DNA from: Acrocarpospora pleiomorpha
GTDB taxonomy: Bacteria; Actinomycetota; Actinomycetes; Streptosporangiales; Streptosporangiaceae
Direction: 5' to 3'
NCBI RefSeq assembly: GCF_009687885.1
Contig: NZ_BLAF01000043.1
Span: 1 to 64,000 of the forward strand
Length of the DNA stretch: 64,000 nucleotides
The notes under the pieces: model-generated
Databases searched by the model: none
Told to the model about the DNA's origin: nothing
Seen by the model: the letters and a program-made list of their open reading frames with translations, nothing else
Program-made: the position numbers and the translations under genes
Shown here: in pieces, positions 41,212 through 49,237 of the stretch
How the letters are laid out: each line of letters starts with the position of its first letter
Numbering within the stretch: the stretch's first letter is position 1

Positions 41212-42335
41212 CGGCGCTCTCCCTGTGCTCCGCGGACGGGCAGGATCTCCTCTGGTGCGACGCCCAGCTCCCGCAGCCGGATGTCAGATCCGGCGTCCCG
41301 CAGGCGCACGCTGGTGACGGACCGCAGCAGCGCGCCGCACCGCGCGCACAGCTGGACGTGGTCACGGTCGGGCCGATCTGCGAGTTGAGGATAAAGGCCG
41401 CACACTCGGCAGAACAGGGGAAGCGGGAAGTCGGTCCATGTTTCCGGCTCGTCTTCTGGGGCGAACTCGGTGAGGAGTTCGGCCACGGTTGTGTCGGCGC
41501 TTGACGCCAGTGGTGACGGGTGGTCTGTCCATGGATGGTGGTACGGGCAGGATGGGTTGCGGCTGATTTGTACCGGGCTGGTGCGGCCGGTCAACTCGAT
41601 GGAGAGCAGCCGCCAGGCTGGAGGGCGGCCCATCAGGAACTCCAGCGCGGCGGTGGTGGTCCAGGCTCCGACCAGTGCCGCGGCCGCGATGCTGGCGGGC
41701 TCCGGGCCGGTGTCACGTGGTTCGAAACAGCTCCAGGGCAGGTCGCTGTGGCTGCGCTGATGTTCGGTCAGGGTGCAGGCGTAACACGGTTCGTCCGGCT
41801 GGTCGGGTGGGCGGAAGCGGACCTCGCCGCCCCAGGGCTGGGTGCCGGAGTCGACGAGGGCGGCGCCGACCAGCGCGCAGCGGCCGAGCAGCTGCATGCG
41901 GGCCCTGATGGTGTCCACGGCGCCGATCACCAAGGCCGCGTCCGCCAGTTCACCAAGACCTACGCCGCTGATCAAGGGCGCGATCCGGGGCTCCACCTGG
42001 AGCGTGGGGACCAGGCGGCGCAGGCTCTCGGCCGCCACTTCGGCCTTCGGACCGTGCAGGTCTCCGGGGGTGAACAGGACGGTACGGCTCAGATTGGTGA
42101 CGGATACCGCGTCCGGGTCACACAGGATCAATCGGCCGACACCCGCGAGCGCGAGGTTCTTGGCGATCTCATTGCCGACAGCGCCCACCCCGGCGACCAC
42201 CACCGTCGCGGCGGCCAGCCGATCCTGATCCCAGCCGGGGATAAGCCGCTGCCGGTCGTACGCGGACTCCCGACCGCGCAGGCCGTCAGCCATGTCGGTC
42301 GCCACGGATTCCCGGCCGGGCAAGCCGTCAATCAT
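41187..42335 (-). CDS. E1-like ThiF-family activating enzyme
   Basis: A 382-aa adenylating enzyme. Nucleotide motif GVGAVGNEIAKNLALAGVG, then ILCDPDAVSVTNLSR and the Asp of IGAVDT. Cys pairs CYAC and, in the C-terminal extension, CRVC and CARC form zinc ribbons. Catalytic Cys candidates are in CYACTLTEHQ and PWSCFEPRD. It activates a ubiquitin-like C-terminus as the adenylate and passes it to E2. The N-terminus shows a short duplication (DGLPGRES, DGLRGRES). It overlaps the RING-like gene by 8 bp. Confidence 0.9.
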   Translation of the reverse strand: MIDGLPGRESVATDMADGLRGRESAYDRQRLIPGWDQDRLAAATVVVAGVGAVGNEIAKNLALAGVGRLILCDPDAVSVTNLSRTVLFTPGDLHGPKAEVAAESLRRLVPTLQVEPRIAPLISGVGLGELADAALVIGAVDTIRARMQLLGRCALVGAALVDSGTQPWGGEVRFRPPDQPDEPCYACTLTEHQRSHSDLPWSCFEPRDTGPEPASIAAAALVGAWTTTAALEFLMGRPPAWRLLSIELTGRTSPVQISRNPSCPYHHPWTDHPSPLASSADTTVAELLTEFAPEDEPETWTDFPLPLFCRVCGLYPQLADRPDRDHVQLCARCGALLRSVTSVRLRDAGSDIRLRELGVAPEEILPVRGAQGERRCVRLSRG

Positions 42336-42891
42336 GGTCGGTCACCTTCGTCTTGGCGACCGGGCAGATGGCGACCACGCCGTCCGGTTGCCAGCGTTCC
42401 CAGCAGGACAGGCCGCGTGCCGGGTCGCGGTGCACGGCCGCGCCGCAGGCGGGATCCTCGATCCGGCACGGGCACACCACGACGTGCTCGCCCGGGCGGA
42501 ACGTGTGGGCGCAGTAGCGACAGCGCGGGGCCGGGTGGCGCTGTCCCGGGCGTGGTACCCGCCAGTCGTCTTTCGCCAGCCGTACCAAAGGAACGGACGC
42601 GGGCCACCCGTCCTGCAAGCCGCTTGCGAACTCGGCGACCGTGGCGGACGGCTCGGTGCCGGGTCCGCCCGCGCAGTCCAGACCTGGTTCGAGATGCCGT
42701 ACCGTACGGGCCGCCAGGTCGACCAGGACCGCATCGCCGCGCCGGAACGTGTGCCCGCACGTATGGCAGACCAGGTTGAACCACCAGTGCGACGGCACGG
42801 TCACCGCCCGGCCCTCGCGCGTCTCCGGTTCACTCGGCGCCGGCGCGAGCCCGGCCTCGATGCCACGCGTCAACTCCTCCTCTATCCGCAC
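42328..42891 (-). CDS. RING-like zinc protein, E3 candidate
   Basis: A 187-aa protein with two treble-clef-like zinc modules. The second (about 124-180) has CRYC, then CPC, a Cys, His in AVHRDP, LSCW and ICPV, the C-x2-C...C-x-C...C...H...C...C spacing of RING-like domains. The first (about 42-75) has CHTCGHTFRRGD and is less complete. Next to E1 and E2 this suggests an E3 ligase role. GTG 42891; its ribosome binding site GGAG lies in a duplicated copy of the upstream gene's tail. Confidence 0.75.
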   Translation of the reverse strand: MRIEEELTRGIEAGLAPAPSEPETREGRAVTVPSHWWFNLVCHTCGHTFRRGDAVLVDLAARTVRHLEPGLDCAGGPGTEPSATVAEFASGLQDGWPASVPLVRLAKDDWRVPRPGQRHPAPRCRYCAHTFRPGEHVVVCPCRIEDPACGAAVHRDPARGLSCWERWQPDGVVAICPVAKTKVTDHD

Positions 42892-43010
42892 GACATCTGC
42901 TCCATTTCGGGGCTCCCGGTAAGGGCGTCAAACGGCATAGTGGCTTCGGGACCGGCGAGGGCGTCATCTAGCCGCACAGCATCTGCTCCATTTCGGGGCC
43001 TTCGTCGTCC
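42882..43010. repeat. Duplicated tail of the small modifier candidate
   Basis: The last codons of the 74-aa gene (minus strand, tail GPEMEQMLCG and stop) recur at about 42935-42882 as a frame reading FDALTGSPEMEQMSCG and stop, with a third partial copy (DDALAGPEATMP) between. The 26 bases around GAGCAGATG differ only at two adjacent bases. The extra copies lie +1 out of frame with the gene. Confidence 0.7.
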
Positions 43011-43192
43011 GGGCCGTTGAGGGCGTTGAGGACCGCTTCGATCTGCTCGGGGCGCATGCCGTCGCCGAGCACCTCGACGCCCGTGTCCGTGACGGTGATC
43101 CGCAGCCGGATCAGGCCGCCGTCCGGGTGGGCGTCATATTCGGCGGGGTCGATCAAGTCGGGCAGGGAGGCGACGAACCTGTGGTCGGCCAT
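42968..43192 (-). CDS. 74-aa protein, possible ubiquitin-like modifier
   Basis: A small acidic protein with a central beta segment (GGLIRLRITVTDTGVEVLGD), one helix (RPEQIEAVLNAL) and a flexible tail ending LCG. Small size, a beta/alpha arrangement, a C-terminal Gly and a position beside RING, E1 and E2 genes fit a ubiquitin-like modifier. It lacks the usual GG, and the fold is not certain. A small adaptor is the alternative. ATG 43192 has GAGGAG upstream. Confidence 0.5.
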   Translation of the reverse strand: MADHRFVASLPDLIDPAEYDAHPDGGLIRLRITVTDTGVEVLGDGMRPEQIEAVLNALNGPDDEGPEMEQMLCG

Positions 43193-43204
43193 CGGGCTGA
43201 CTCC

Positions 43205-46200
43205 TCACGGGCGTGGTCGGGTGGAGGCTTGGCGGGCCGTTCCGGGGAGCAGGAGCGCGTTGATGAGCGCGGTGAGGTCGGCGCCGCCCGGACTGGGCGG
43301 CAGTTCGTGGTGGTACGCGTTTCCGGCGCGCGGCCCCACCGGCTCGGCCGGGTGTCGGGTGGTGACGAAAGGGACGGACGAGCTGGCGGCGTGGCCGCGG
43401 CGTGGCGCGTGCTGGTGCAGCAGAGCCACTGTCGTTCTGGCGGTCGCCGAGGCGGTGTCGAGGGCCTTCTCCAAGGCGGGATGCGGGGCTTCGAGGGTTC
43501 TGCTTGTCCACATTCGCAGCAGTTGTTCGATTCCTGCGAGGGGGACCGGTTGGTCGGGGTCGGTCAGGGTGATCAGGATGGGTTCCAGTCCGTACGACCA
43601 GGAGGCCACCGTGAGGGCGTGGGCGGCCAGGCGCAGGGCTTGTTCTGCCGGGCCGTACGTGGGCGGGGTGGTGTCGAGGATGAGGGTCAGCGGGCGGGGG
43701 ACCGGGGGTTGGGGGGTGGTGTGGCGGCGGTAGAGGAGTTGGCTTTGCAGGCTGCGGAGGTTGAACAGGTCGACCGGGAGGGCCAGGTCGGTGTGGAGAA
43801 GGTGGGTGGGCTGGCCGTGGCGGATGATGCCCGCCGTGCCGGGAGTGTGCCGGAGCGTTCCACCGCCGGAACGGCGTAACCGCCGGTCAGGAGTGTGGCT
43901 GTGGTCGGCGAGCAGGCGGAGTTGGCGTTCGGTGAGAGCGGGGAGTTGCGGGACGTGGTGGTTCATCCGGAGGGGGAGCAGCGGGTCGTCCATGGCGGTT
44001 TGTGACCCGATCAGCGACAGAAGGGTGATCGTCTGTTCGGTGATTCCGTAGGCGGCGCGGCTCAGCTGGTCCAGGTCGAAGCCGGTGGCGACGGCGCGGA
44101 TGGGGTCGGTGGTCAGGGCGTGGGCGAGGGCTGTCTCGATCACGTCCGATCCGTCGGTCGGAGGGGTGAAGATCGGGCTGTGGTCGAGGGGGGCCAGGAG
44201 CAGGGCGGCGAATGCGGTACGGGCCGCTTCCGGCCAGGCGAGGGCGCGTAGCCGGACGATGCCCGGGTGGTGCTCGAAGGCTTTGAGCTGCGGATCATGC
44301 AGCGTGCCGATCGTGGGGGCGGTGAGGCTGATCAAGTCGGCGGTCAGTCCAAGCGCGGGCCACAGGGCTCCTTCGCCCAGTTTGAGCAGTCCTGCTGCGA
44401 TCGATCCGGGAAGGACACGCTCGATCGGCGGAGGGGGTGCCGGTTTTACCGGCTCAGCCGGTGGGAGCGGTGGGGTGATCTTGACCTCGAAGCGGTCGGT
44501 GCCGCTGGACGATCTGGTCCACAGCTCGATGGTGCCGTCCGGGCGGATCTCCCAGCTGAGCGAGATGACCGGCCCGCCGTATCCGGTCACCGAGGCCAGC
44601 ACCTTGCCGGAGTGGCCGTTGGATATGTGGACGACGGCGTCGCTGCCGCCGCTCGCGAGCAGCAGCCTGCCGTCGGGAAGCACGGCCCACGCGACCGCGT
44701 TGGCGGCTTTGTTGTGCCCGGACAAGGTCGTGACCTGTTCGTCTTCGGCGTTCCAGACCTTGACGACACCATCGACACCACAACTCGCCAGACGCAGATC
44801 TCCGTCAGGGAGAACCGCCCACGCGACGGCGTTCGGCGAGGGGGTGTGGCGCAGCATGGCGATGGTTTCGTTCCTCGAGTTGAGGATCTCGATGCCCGCG
44901 CGGGGAACAGCGATGGCCAGCCAAAGCTCTCCGTCGGGGAGTTCGGCCGAGGCAACCGAAGTCACCTGACCTCGACGATGACGTATGGGGGCTCGGTCGC
45001 GCGACAAGTTCAACGCTAAGTCGCCCGCAGTACCCCCCACGGTGAGAATGACATCACCATCTGGACGTGTCCCCCAGGCCACGCTTCGCATCTGGCCGAA
45101 TGATGATTCACGTGATGATGCGATCTCCACCGGGTTGCCGGCGACGCCGGTCGGCACTCCCACACCGTCATCCACCGCGCTTCCCCGCATCCAGCGGGGT
45201 CCCGACTCAATCCCCCCAAGATGGGGGCTGATGTCGCTCCACACTCGCGCTCCGTCAGCCGCCACGCTCCCCACCAGAAATCGCCCAGCGGCGTCAACAT
45301 ATCCCTCTACCGACAGAATCAATCCCTGGTGACCCACAAGATCGAACACGTGCTCGCCGGTTCGGTTGACCACGCGTATCGTGTGGTTCTTGAGCGTGGT
45401 GGCGATCAGATCGCCGGGTAGGGGCCAGGATCGCAGATTCGGGTCGACTCCAGCGGGCAGCGGGACGGAGTCGGCGGTCAGCGACTTGATCGGCTTGACC
45501 TTCTTGGCCGCTTTGGCCTTGCGCGAGTCGGTCTCGGCCGTCGAGGTGTCGATGGCCAGAGTGAAGACGTCGAGGCCGCCCGCCGCGCCGCCGGCCACCA
45601 GTCTGAGCCTGCCGTCGCGGGTGGGTCCCCAGATGACGGCGTGCAGGATGTCGCCGAGGGGCGCGCTCTCGGTCAGGCGCGCACCGGTCTGACCATCCCA
45701 CACCCGGACAATCTGGTCGTAACCACTCGACGCCAGCAACGCCCGGCCGTTGGGGAGCACCGTCCACGCGACGCAGGAGACCTCCATCATGTGGCCGGTC
45801 AGCGTGTGGATCAGCTCGCCGGTGAGGGGGTTCCAGACGCGTACCTTTCCGTCCTGGGCGGCGGTCGCCAGCAGCATGGTGCCGTCGGGGAGTTCCGCGA
45901 AGGCCACGTGCGACACCCAGCCGCGGTGGTCGAGCGTCTGGAGGAGCCGGCCGGTCTTGCCGTTCCACACCTTGGCGGTGCCGTCCGCGCTCGCGCTGGC
46001 CAGGAGATCACGGCACCAGGCCAGGTCGACGACCCAGTCGCGATGCCCGAGCAGGGTGGAGTCCCGGGTCAGCCCATGGGACCGGCTCAGGCGGAACAGG
46101 ACCACTTCCTTGCTCAGCCCGGCGGCCGCGAACAGGGAATTCTCCGAGGAGGCGGCGACGGTCTGAATGGCCGTGCCGAGGGGGGCCGCGCGGATCTCGG

Positions 46201-46573
46201 GCCGCTCCGGGGAATCGCCGTGCGGGTGGAAGAGCAACGCCAGGTCGCCGTTGGCGATCATGAGGTAGTCGGCGTCCGGCTTTCGCCGCCGCCACCATTG
46301 GACGACCGCGGTGGGTGTCCCCCAGCCTGACATGATCGCGCCGGTCTCCCCGTCCAGCACGTACACCGAGGCGCCGTCGGAGCAGGCGAGCGCCGGGCGG
46401 CCGTCCTCGAGGAACGTCCAGTCCAGGGCGCGGATCGCGGTGTCGCGGGGGAGCCAGGTTTCCTGGTCGACGAGTTCGATGGCGCCTGCCGTACCGGCGG
46501 ACTGGTGCATGCCCGAGCGGCCTGCCGAGCGGGCGTGGGCGGTGGCCCAGGCGCGGAGGCGTGGGTCGGTCAT
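43205..46573 (-). CDS. WD40 beta-propeller protein with vWA-like C-terminus
   Basis: A 1122-aa protein. Residues about 60-720 hold roughly a dozen WD40-type repeats (for example ASADGTAKVWNGKTG, ATAAQDGKVRVWN, ASCGVDGVVKVWN). A Pro-rich linker and helical segment follow. The last 300 residues end in a Rossmann-like domain (PRPLTLILDTTPPTYG ... GLEPILITLTDP) resembling vWA, but the DxSxS metal motif is not intact. This is the likely vWA-type partner of MoxR, with the propeller as sensor or scaffold. ATG 46573 overlaps the radical-SAM stop (ATGA). Confidence 0.8.
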   Translation of the reverse strand: MTDPRLRAWATAHARSAGRSGMHQSAGTAGAIELVDQETWLPRDTAIRALDWTFLEDGRPALACSDGASVYVLDGETGAIMSGWGTPTAVVQWWRRRKPDADYLMIANGDLALLFHPHGDSPERPEIRAAPLGTAIQTVAASSENSLFAAAGLSKEVVLFRLSRSHGLTRDSTLLGHRDWVVDLAWCRDLLASASADGTAKVWNGKTGRLLQTLDHRGWVSHVAFAELPDGTMLLATAAQDGKVRVWNPLTGELIHTLTGHMMEVSCVAWTVLPNGRALLASSGYDQIVRVWDGQTGARLTESAPLGDILHAVIWGPTRDGRLRLVAGGAAGGLDVFTLAIDTSTAETDSRKAKAAKKVKPIKSLTADSVPLPAGVDPNLRSWPLPGDLIATTLKNHTIRVVNRTGEHVFDLVGHQGLILSVEGYVDAAGRFLVGSVAADGARVWSDISPHLGGIESGPRWMRGSAVDDGVGVPTGVAGNPVEIASSRESSFGQMRSVAWGTRPDGDVILTVGGTAGDLALNLSRDRAPIRHRRGQVTSVASAELPDGELWLAIAVPRAGIEILNSRNETIAMLRHTPSPNAVAWAVLPDGDLRLASCGVDGVVKVWNAEDEQVTTLSGHNKAANAVAWAVLPDGRLLLASGGSDAVVHISNGHSGKVLASVTGYGGPVISLSWEIRPDGTIELWTRSSSGTDRFEVKITPPLPPAEPVKPAPPPPIERVLPGSIAAGLLKLGEGALWPALGLTADLISLTAPTIGTLHDPQLKAFEHHPGIVRLRALAWPEAARTAFAALLLAPLDHSPIFTPPTDGSDVIETALAHALTTDPIRAVATGFDLDQLSRAAYGITEQTITLLSLIGSQTAMDDPLLPLRMNHHVPQLPALTERQLRLLADHSHTPDRRLRRSGGGTLRHTPGTAGIIRHGQPTHLLHTDLALPVDLFNLRSLQSQLLYRRHTTPQPPVPRPLTLILDTTPPTYGPAEQALRLAAHALTVASWSYGLEPILITLTDPDQPVPLAGIEQLLRMWTSRTLEAPHPALEKALDTASATARTTVALLHQHAPRRGHAASSSVPFVTTRHPAEPVGPRAGNAYHHELPPSPGGADLTALINALLLPGTARQASTRPRP

Positions 46574-47586
46574 GGGCGAACCTCCCAGCGGCCGGGGATG
46601 TGGGCGCCGCAGTTGGGGCATTTGTCGCCGCGGAGGTGGACTTCGTGGGTCGCCCAGATCCCGCGTTCCACCAGCGTGGCCGCGCAATCCGGGCATTCCG
46701 TTCGTCGGCCTGGCGTGCCGAGTGCCCGTTCTACGTAGACGAATCGGAGGCCGGCCTGGTGCCCGATCTCCCGGGCGGATTCGAGCATGGCGGGCGGGGT
46801 GGGTGGGTCCAGCAGCATTTTGAAGTCCGGCGTGAAGCGCAGGAGATGCCAGGGCAGGTCGGGGGAGATCGCGGCCAGCCGGTGGGCGATGGTGTCGAGT
46901 TGTTCGGGTGACGCGGATACTCCGGGGATCAGGGGCGTACAGACCTCAACCCAGACATCGGCGGCGAGGAAACGTTCGATCGCGTCCAGAACTGGTCCGA
47001 GTGGGGCGCCTGTGAGATCCCGGTGTGAGCGAGTATCGGCCGCTTTCACGTCGATGTTGACGCCGAGCAGCACCGGGGCCACCAGGTCGATCGCCGCCGG
47101 GGTGAGGAACCCGTTGGTCTTCCATACGATCGGCAGGCCGTGTTCCGCCAGCGCCAATGTGAGTTCGGGCGCGAGTCCCGGTTCGGTGTAGGACAGGCCC
47201 AGCATGGCGTCGGCTTCCCGGGCCTGGGTTGCGAGTTCCGCGGGGACCGCAGCCGAGCCGAGCCATGGCGACGTAGCTTCCCGGCCGTACTGGGAGAGCC
47301 GGTGGTTGATGCAGTATCCACAGGAGAACGTGCACCCGGGACTGGCCACGGTGAGCACTCGCGCGCCGGGCCGCAGATGGTAGAACGGCTTGCGTTCGAT
47401 CGCGTCGATATGAGCGACCGCCGCCGTGAACGTGGCCGTCTCCAGCACCCCGTCCCGATTCCTGCGCACTTGGCAGGGCCCGGTCTGGCCCTCGTCAAGC
47501 CCGCAGTTGTACGGACAGAGTCCACATCGGACCCGACCCCCGGGCAGGGGCGCGGTCAGCACCGCCGGACGCCATTCGGGTTCCAC
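46570..47586 (-). CDS. Radical SAM protein, AmmeMemoRadiSam-like
   Basis: A 338-aa enzyme. Iron-sulfur motif SPGCTFSCGYCINH (CxxxCxxC). An N-terminal CGLCPYNC motif and a C-terminal zinc ribbon (CPDC, CPNC) frame the core. It resembles PflA-like activases of the AmmeMemoRadiSam group, whose reaction is unknown. In this operon it may modify a component or target. GTG start 1 bp after the CHAT stop; stop overlaps the WD40 start. Confidence 0.88.
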   Translation of the reverse strand: MEPEWRPAVLTAPLPGGRVRCGLCPYNCGLDEGQTGPCQVRRNRDGVLETATFTAAVAHIDAIERKPFYHLRPGARVLTVASPGCTFSCGYCINHRLSQYGREATSPWLGSAAVPAELATQAREADAMLGLSYTEPGLAPELTLALAEHGLPIVWKTNGFLTPAAIDLVAPVLLGVNIDVKAADTRSHRDLTGAPLGPVLDAIERFLAADVWVEVCTPLIPGVSASPEQLDTIAHRLAAISPDLPWHLLRFTPDFKMLLDPPTPPAMLESAREIGHQAGLRFVYVERALGTPGRRTECPDCAATLVERGIWATHEVHLRGDKCPNCGAHIPGRWEVRP

Positions 47587-47587
47587 G

Positions 47588-48391
47588 TCAGGCCCGCCTC
47601 ACGAGAACGATCACGTTGTCGCGGAAGTCGCAGCTCGGCTCGTCGTCCGCGCTCGCATTCCGTACTGCTGAGGGCAGGGACGGGGTGTCCCGTAGCTCCT
47701 CGTACAGCCGTGCGGCGAACAGGACGGCGCAGGCGTCGTCGATCCGGCCCCGATGCGCGACGACGACCTCGGCGACGTCCAGGAACTCCGCGGCGACCGA
47801 CTCGCTCTCGCACGACTGGAGGATCAGCCCGGTCAGCCTGACCTGATCGGCGTCACGATAACGCGCCAGCGTGGCCACCACGTCGCGGGCCGCGACAGGT
47901 TGCCCGTCCCCGAGCGCCGACTCGAAATACAGGTACGTCCCATCCCCATGCACGGACAAATGCAGAATGTCCGGCCGCTCCGCTAGTACGGCTCGCAAAT
48001 CGGACACCTGCGCCGCGAGCACGGACGCCACCTCCAGATGACCCAGCCGAGCCGCTTTGCGGATCTCCCTGAGCTCACGGTCGGCGCGCAGTGCGTCCTC
48101 CTCGTCGGGACTGGCCCCGACCACCAGAACTCGCCGAACCCGCCCGGCGGCGAACGCGGCGTTAGCCGGGAAACTGCGGTGCGCGATCGCGAGTAAACGC
48201 CGTCGCCCTCCCGGAAACGCGCCGTTGGCCAGCACGCGGGATACTTCGCTCCAGAAGTCACCGGCGTTCAATACGGTGCTCGGAATCACCGAGTCGGGAA
48301 ATCTCGCGTTCCACAGGAGTTTCTCGGCCCGTACCGTCGGATAGGCGGCGGCGAATGCCGCCACCTCGGCGTCGGAGAGCGCGTCGCTCAT
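47588..48391 (-). CDS. EAD1-like/CHAT caspase-like protease
   Basis: A 267-aa protein. N-terminal EAD1-like domain (about 5-85): YPTVRAEKLLWNARFP, DFWSEVSRVLANGAF, LLAIAHRSFPANAAF. It aligns with the N-terminal domain of the E2 protein. The CHAT-like protease (about 90-267) has the catalytic His in ILHLSVHGDG and Cys in LILQSCES. CHAT proteases are effectors in bacterial conflict systems. ATG 48391 overlaps the stop of the first gene (TGATG). Confidence 0.85.
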   Translation of the reverse strand: MSDALSDAEVAAFAAAYPTVRAEKLLWNARFPDSVIPSTVLNAGDFWSEVSRVLANGAFPGGRRRLLAIAHRSFPANAAFAAGRVRRVLVVGASPDEEDALRADRELREIRKAARLGHLEVASVLAAQVSDLRAVLAERPDILHLSVHGDGTYLYFESALGDGQPVAARDVVATLARYRDADQVRLTGLILQSCESESVAAEFLDVAEVVVAHRGRIDDACAVLFAARLYEELRDTPSLPSAVRNASADDEPSCDFRDNVIVLVRRA

Positions 48392-49098
48392 CAGAGATCG
48401 GCCGCGAGCCGCAGCGGAGTGGGCAGCGCCCGATATCGCCGCAAGATCGATGACCTGGTGGCCGCCGTGACCTCCACCGTCATCGAGGCCACCGCCCCGG
48501 CGTCGGCCCGGACGACCAGCACCACGCGTTGGGTCCCGTCCAAGGGCAGATTCTTGGTCCGCTTGAGCTCCCATCGGGGATCGGACCGCAGTTCCCGCGT
48601 CGCTCGCAGGAACGGGGTGTGCGAACCGGGCAGAGTCCCGCCCAGCGTGCCGATCGAGGCCTCGATTCCGGCCACCTTGAGCTGCGGCTTGATCTCGAAC
48701 TGGACGTCCCGTTGGCTCGGATCGTCGATCCTGGCGGGCGCCATCGACCACGCGATCGGCTGGTCCGCCGGGGCCTTCGCCGCGAGATTCACCCGAAGGG
48801 TGACCGAATGCAACGGCGGCCCGTCCTGCTTCTCTACGAAGGTGACCGACAGATGGACCTCGTGATAGCGATGGTGAGCGGCCTCCTGCTCGATGTAGGC
48901 GGCGACCTCGGGATACCGCTCGGCCGTCATCGGAAAGGCCACCGGCCCGCCGAGAACAACCCGGCCCGCCAGTTCGGGCGCCTCATCCTCCGGCTCTTCT
49001 TCTTCCGCCGCCTCCGGTCCGGACGGAGCACGCACCCGGCCGTCGACAACAAAGCTGAGAGTGTGTTCCGGCAGTTCAGGAAGCTGCACGTGGGCCAT
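48391..49098 (-). CDS. Beta-rich protein, first gene of the ternary-system operon
   Basis: A 235-aa protein of unknown family. It begins MAHVQLPELPEHTLSFVVDGR, has an acidic linker (about 35-47) and then a mostly beta body. A basic segment (SSILRRYRALPTPLRLAADL) ends the chain. There is no signal peptide. It may be the CHAT protease's substrate or sensor, by analogy with protease-effector pairs in conflict systems; this is a guess. Start set by conserved-looking MAHVQ; a longer reading adds 47 residues without support. Confidence 0.6.
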   Translation of the reverse strand: MAHVQLPELPEHTLSFVVDGRVRAPSGPEAAEEEEPEDEAPELAGRVVLGGPVAFPMTAERYPEVAAYIEQEAAHHRYHEVHLSVTFVEKQDGPPLHSVTLRVNLAAKAPADQPIAWSMAPARIDDPSQRDVQFEIKPQLKVAGIEASIGTLGGTLPGSHTPFLRATRELRSDPRWELKRTKNLPLDGTQRVVLVVRADAGAVASMTVEVTAATRSSILRRYRALPTPLRLAADL

Positions 49099-49237
49099 TG
49101 GCGTCCTTAGCCTGTCATGAACCGAGAGTGATGATATTGTCACCCACTCGTCCGCGAATTTCACGCCATATCCATAATGGAGAGTCCGGTGGGCGGCGAC
49201 CCCGGGGCTATCCCTCGGCTTCGGTAACGTCGAGGTC
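49099..49237. promoter_or_regulatory. Divergent promoter region of the ternary-system operon
   Basis: 139 bp between divergent genes. AT-richer than its surroundings, with ATGATATTGTCACC on the plus strand. Reading leftwards, GTGACAATATCATCACT could hold a -10 (TATCAT). No strong palindrome was found. Confidence 0.35.

Noticed and set aside
31039..49098. Prophage or integrated element
   Set aside because: No integrase, terminase, capsid or portal genes and no flanking tRNA or att-like repeats were seen around the operon.
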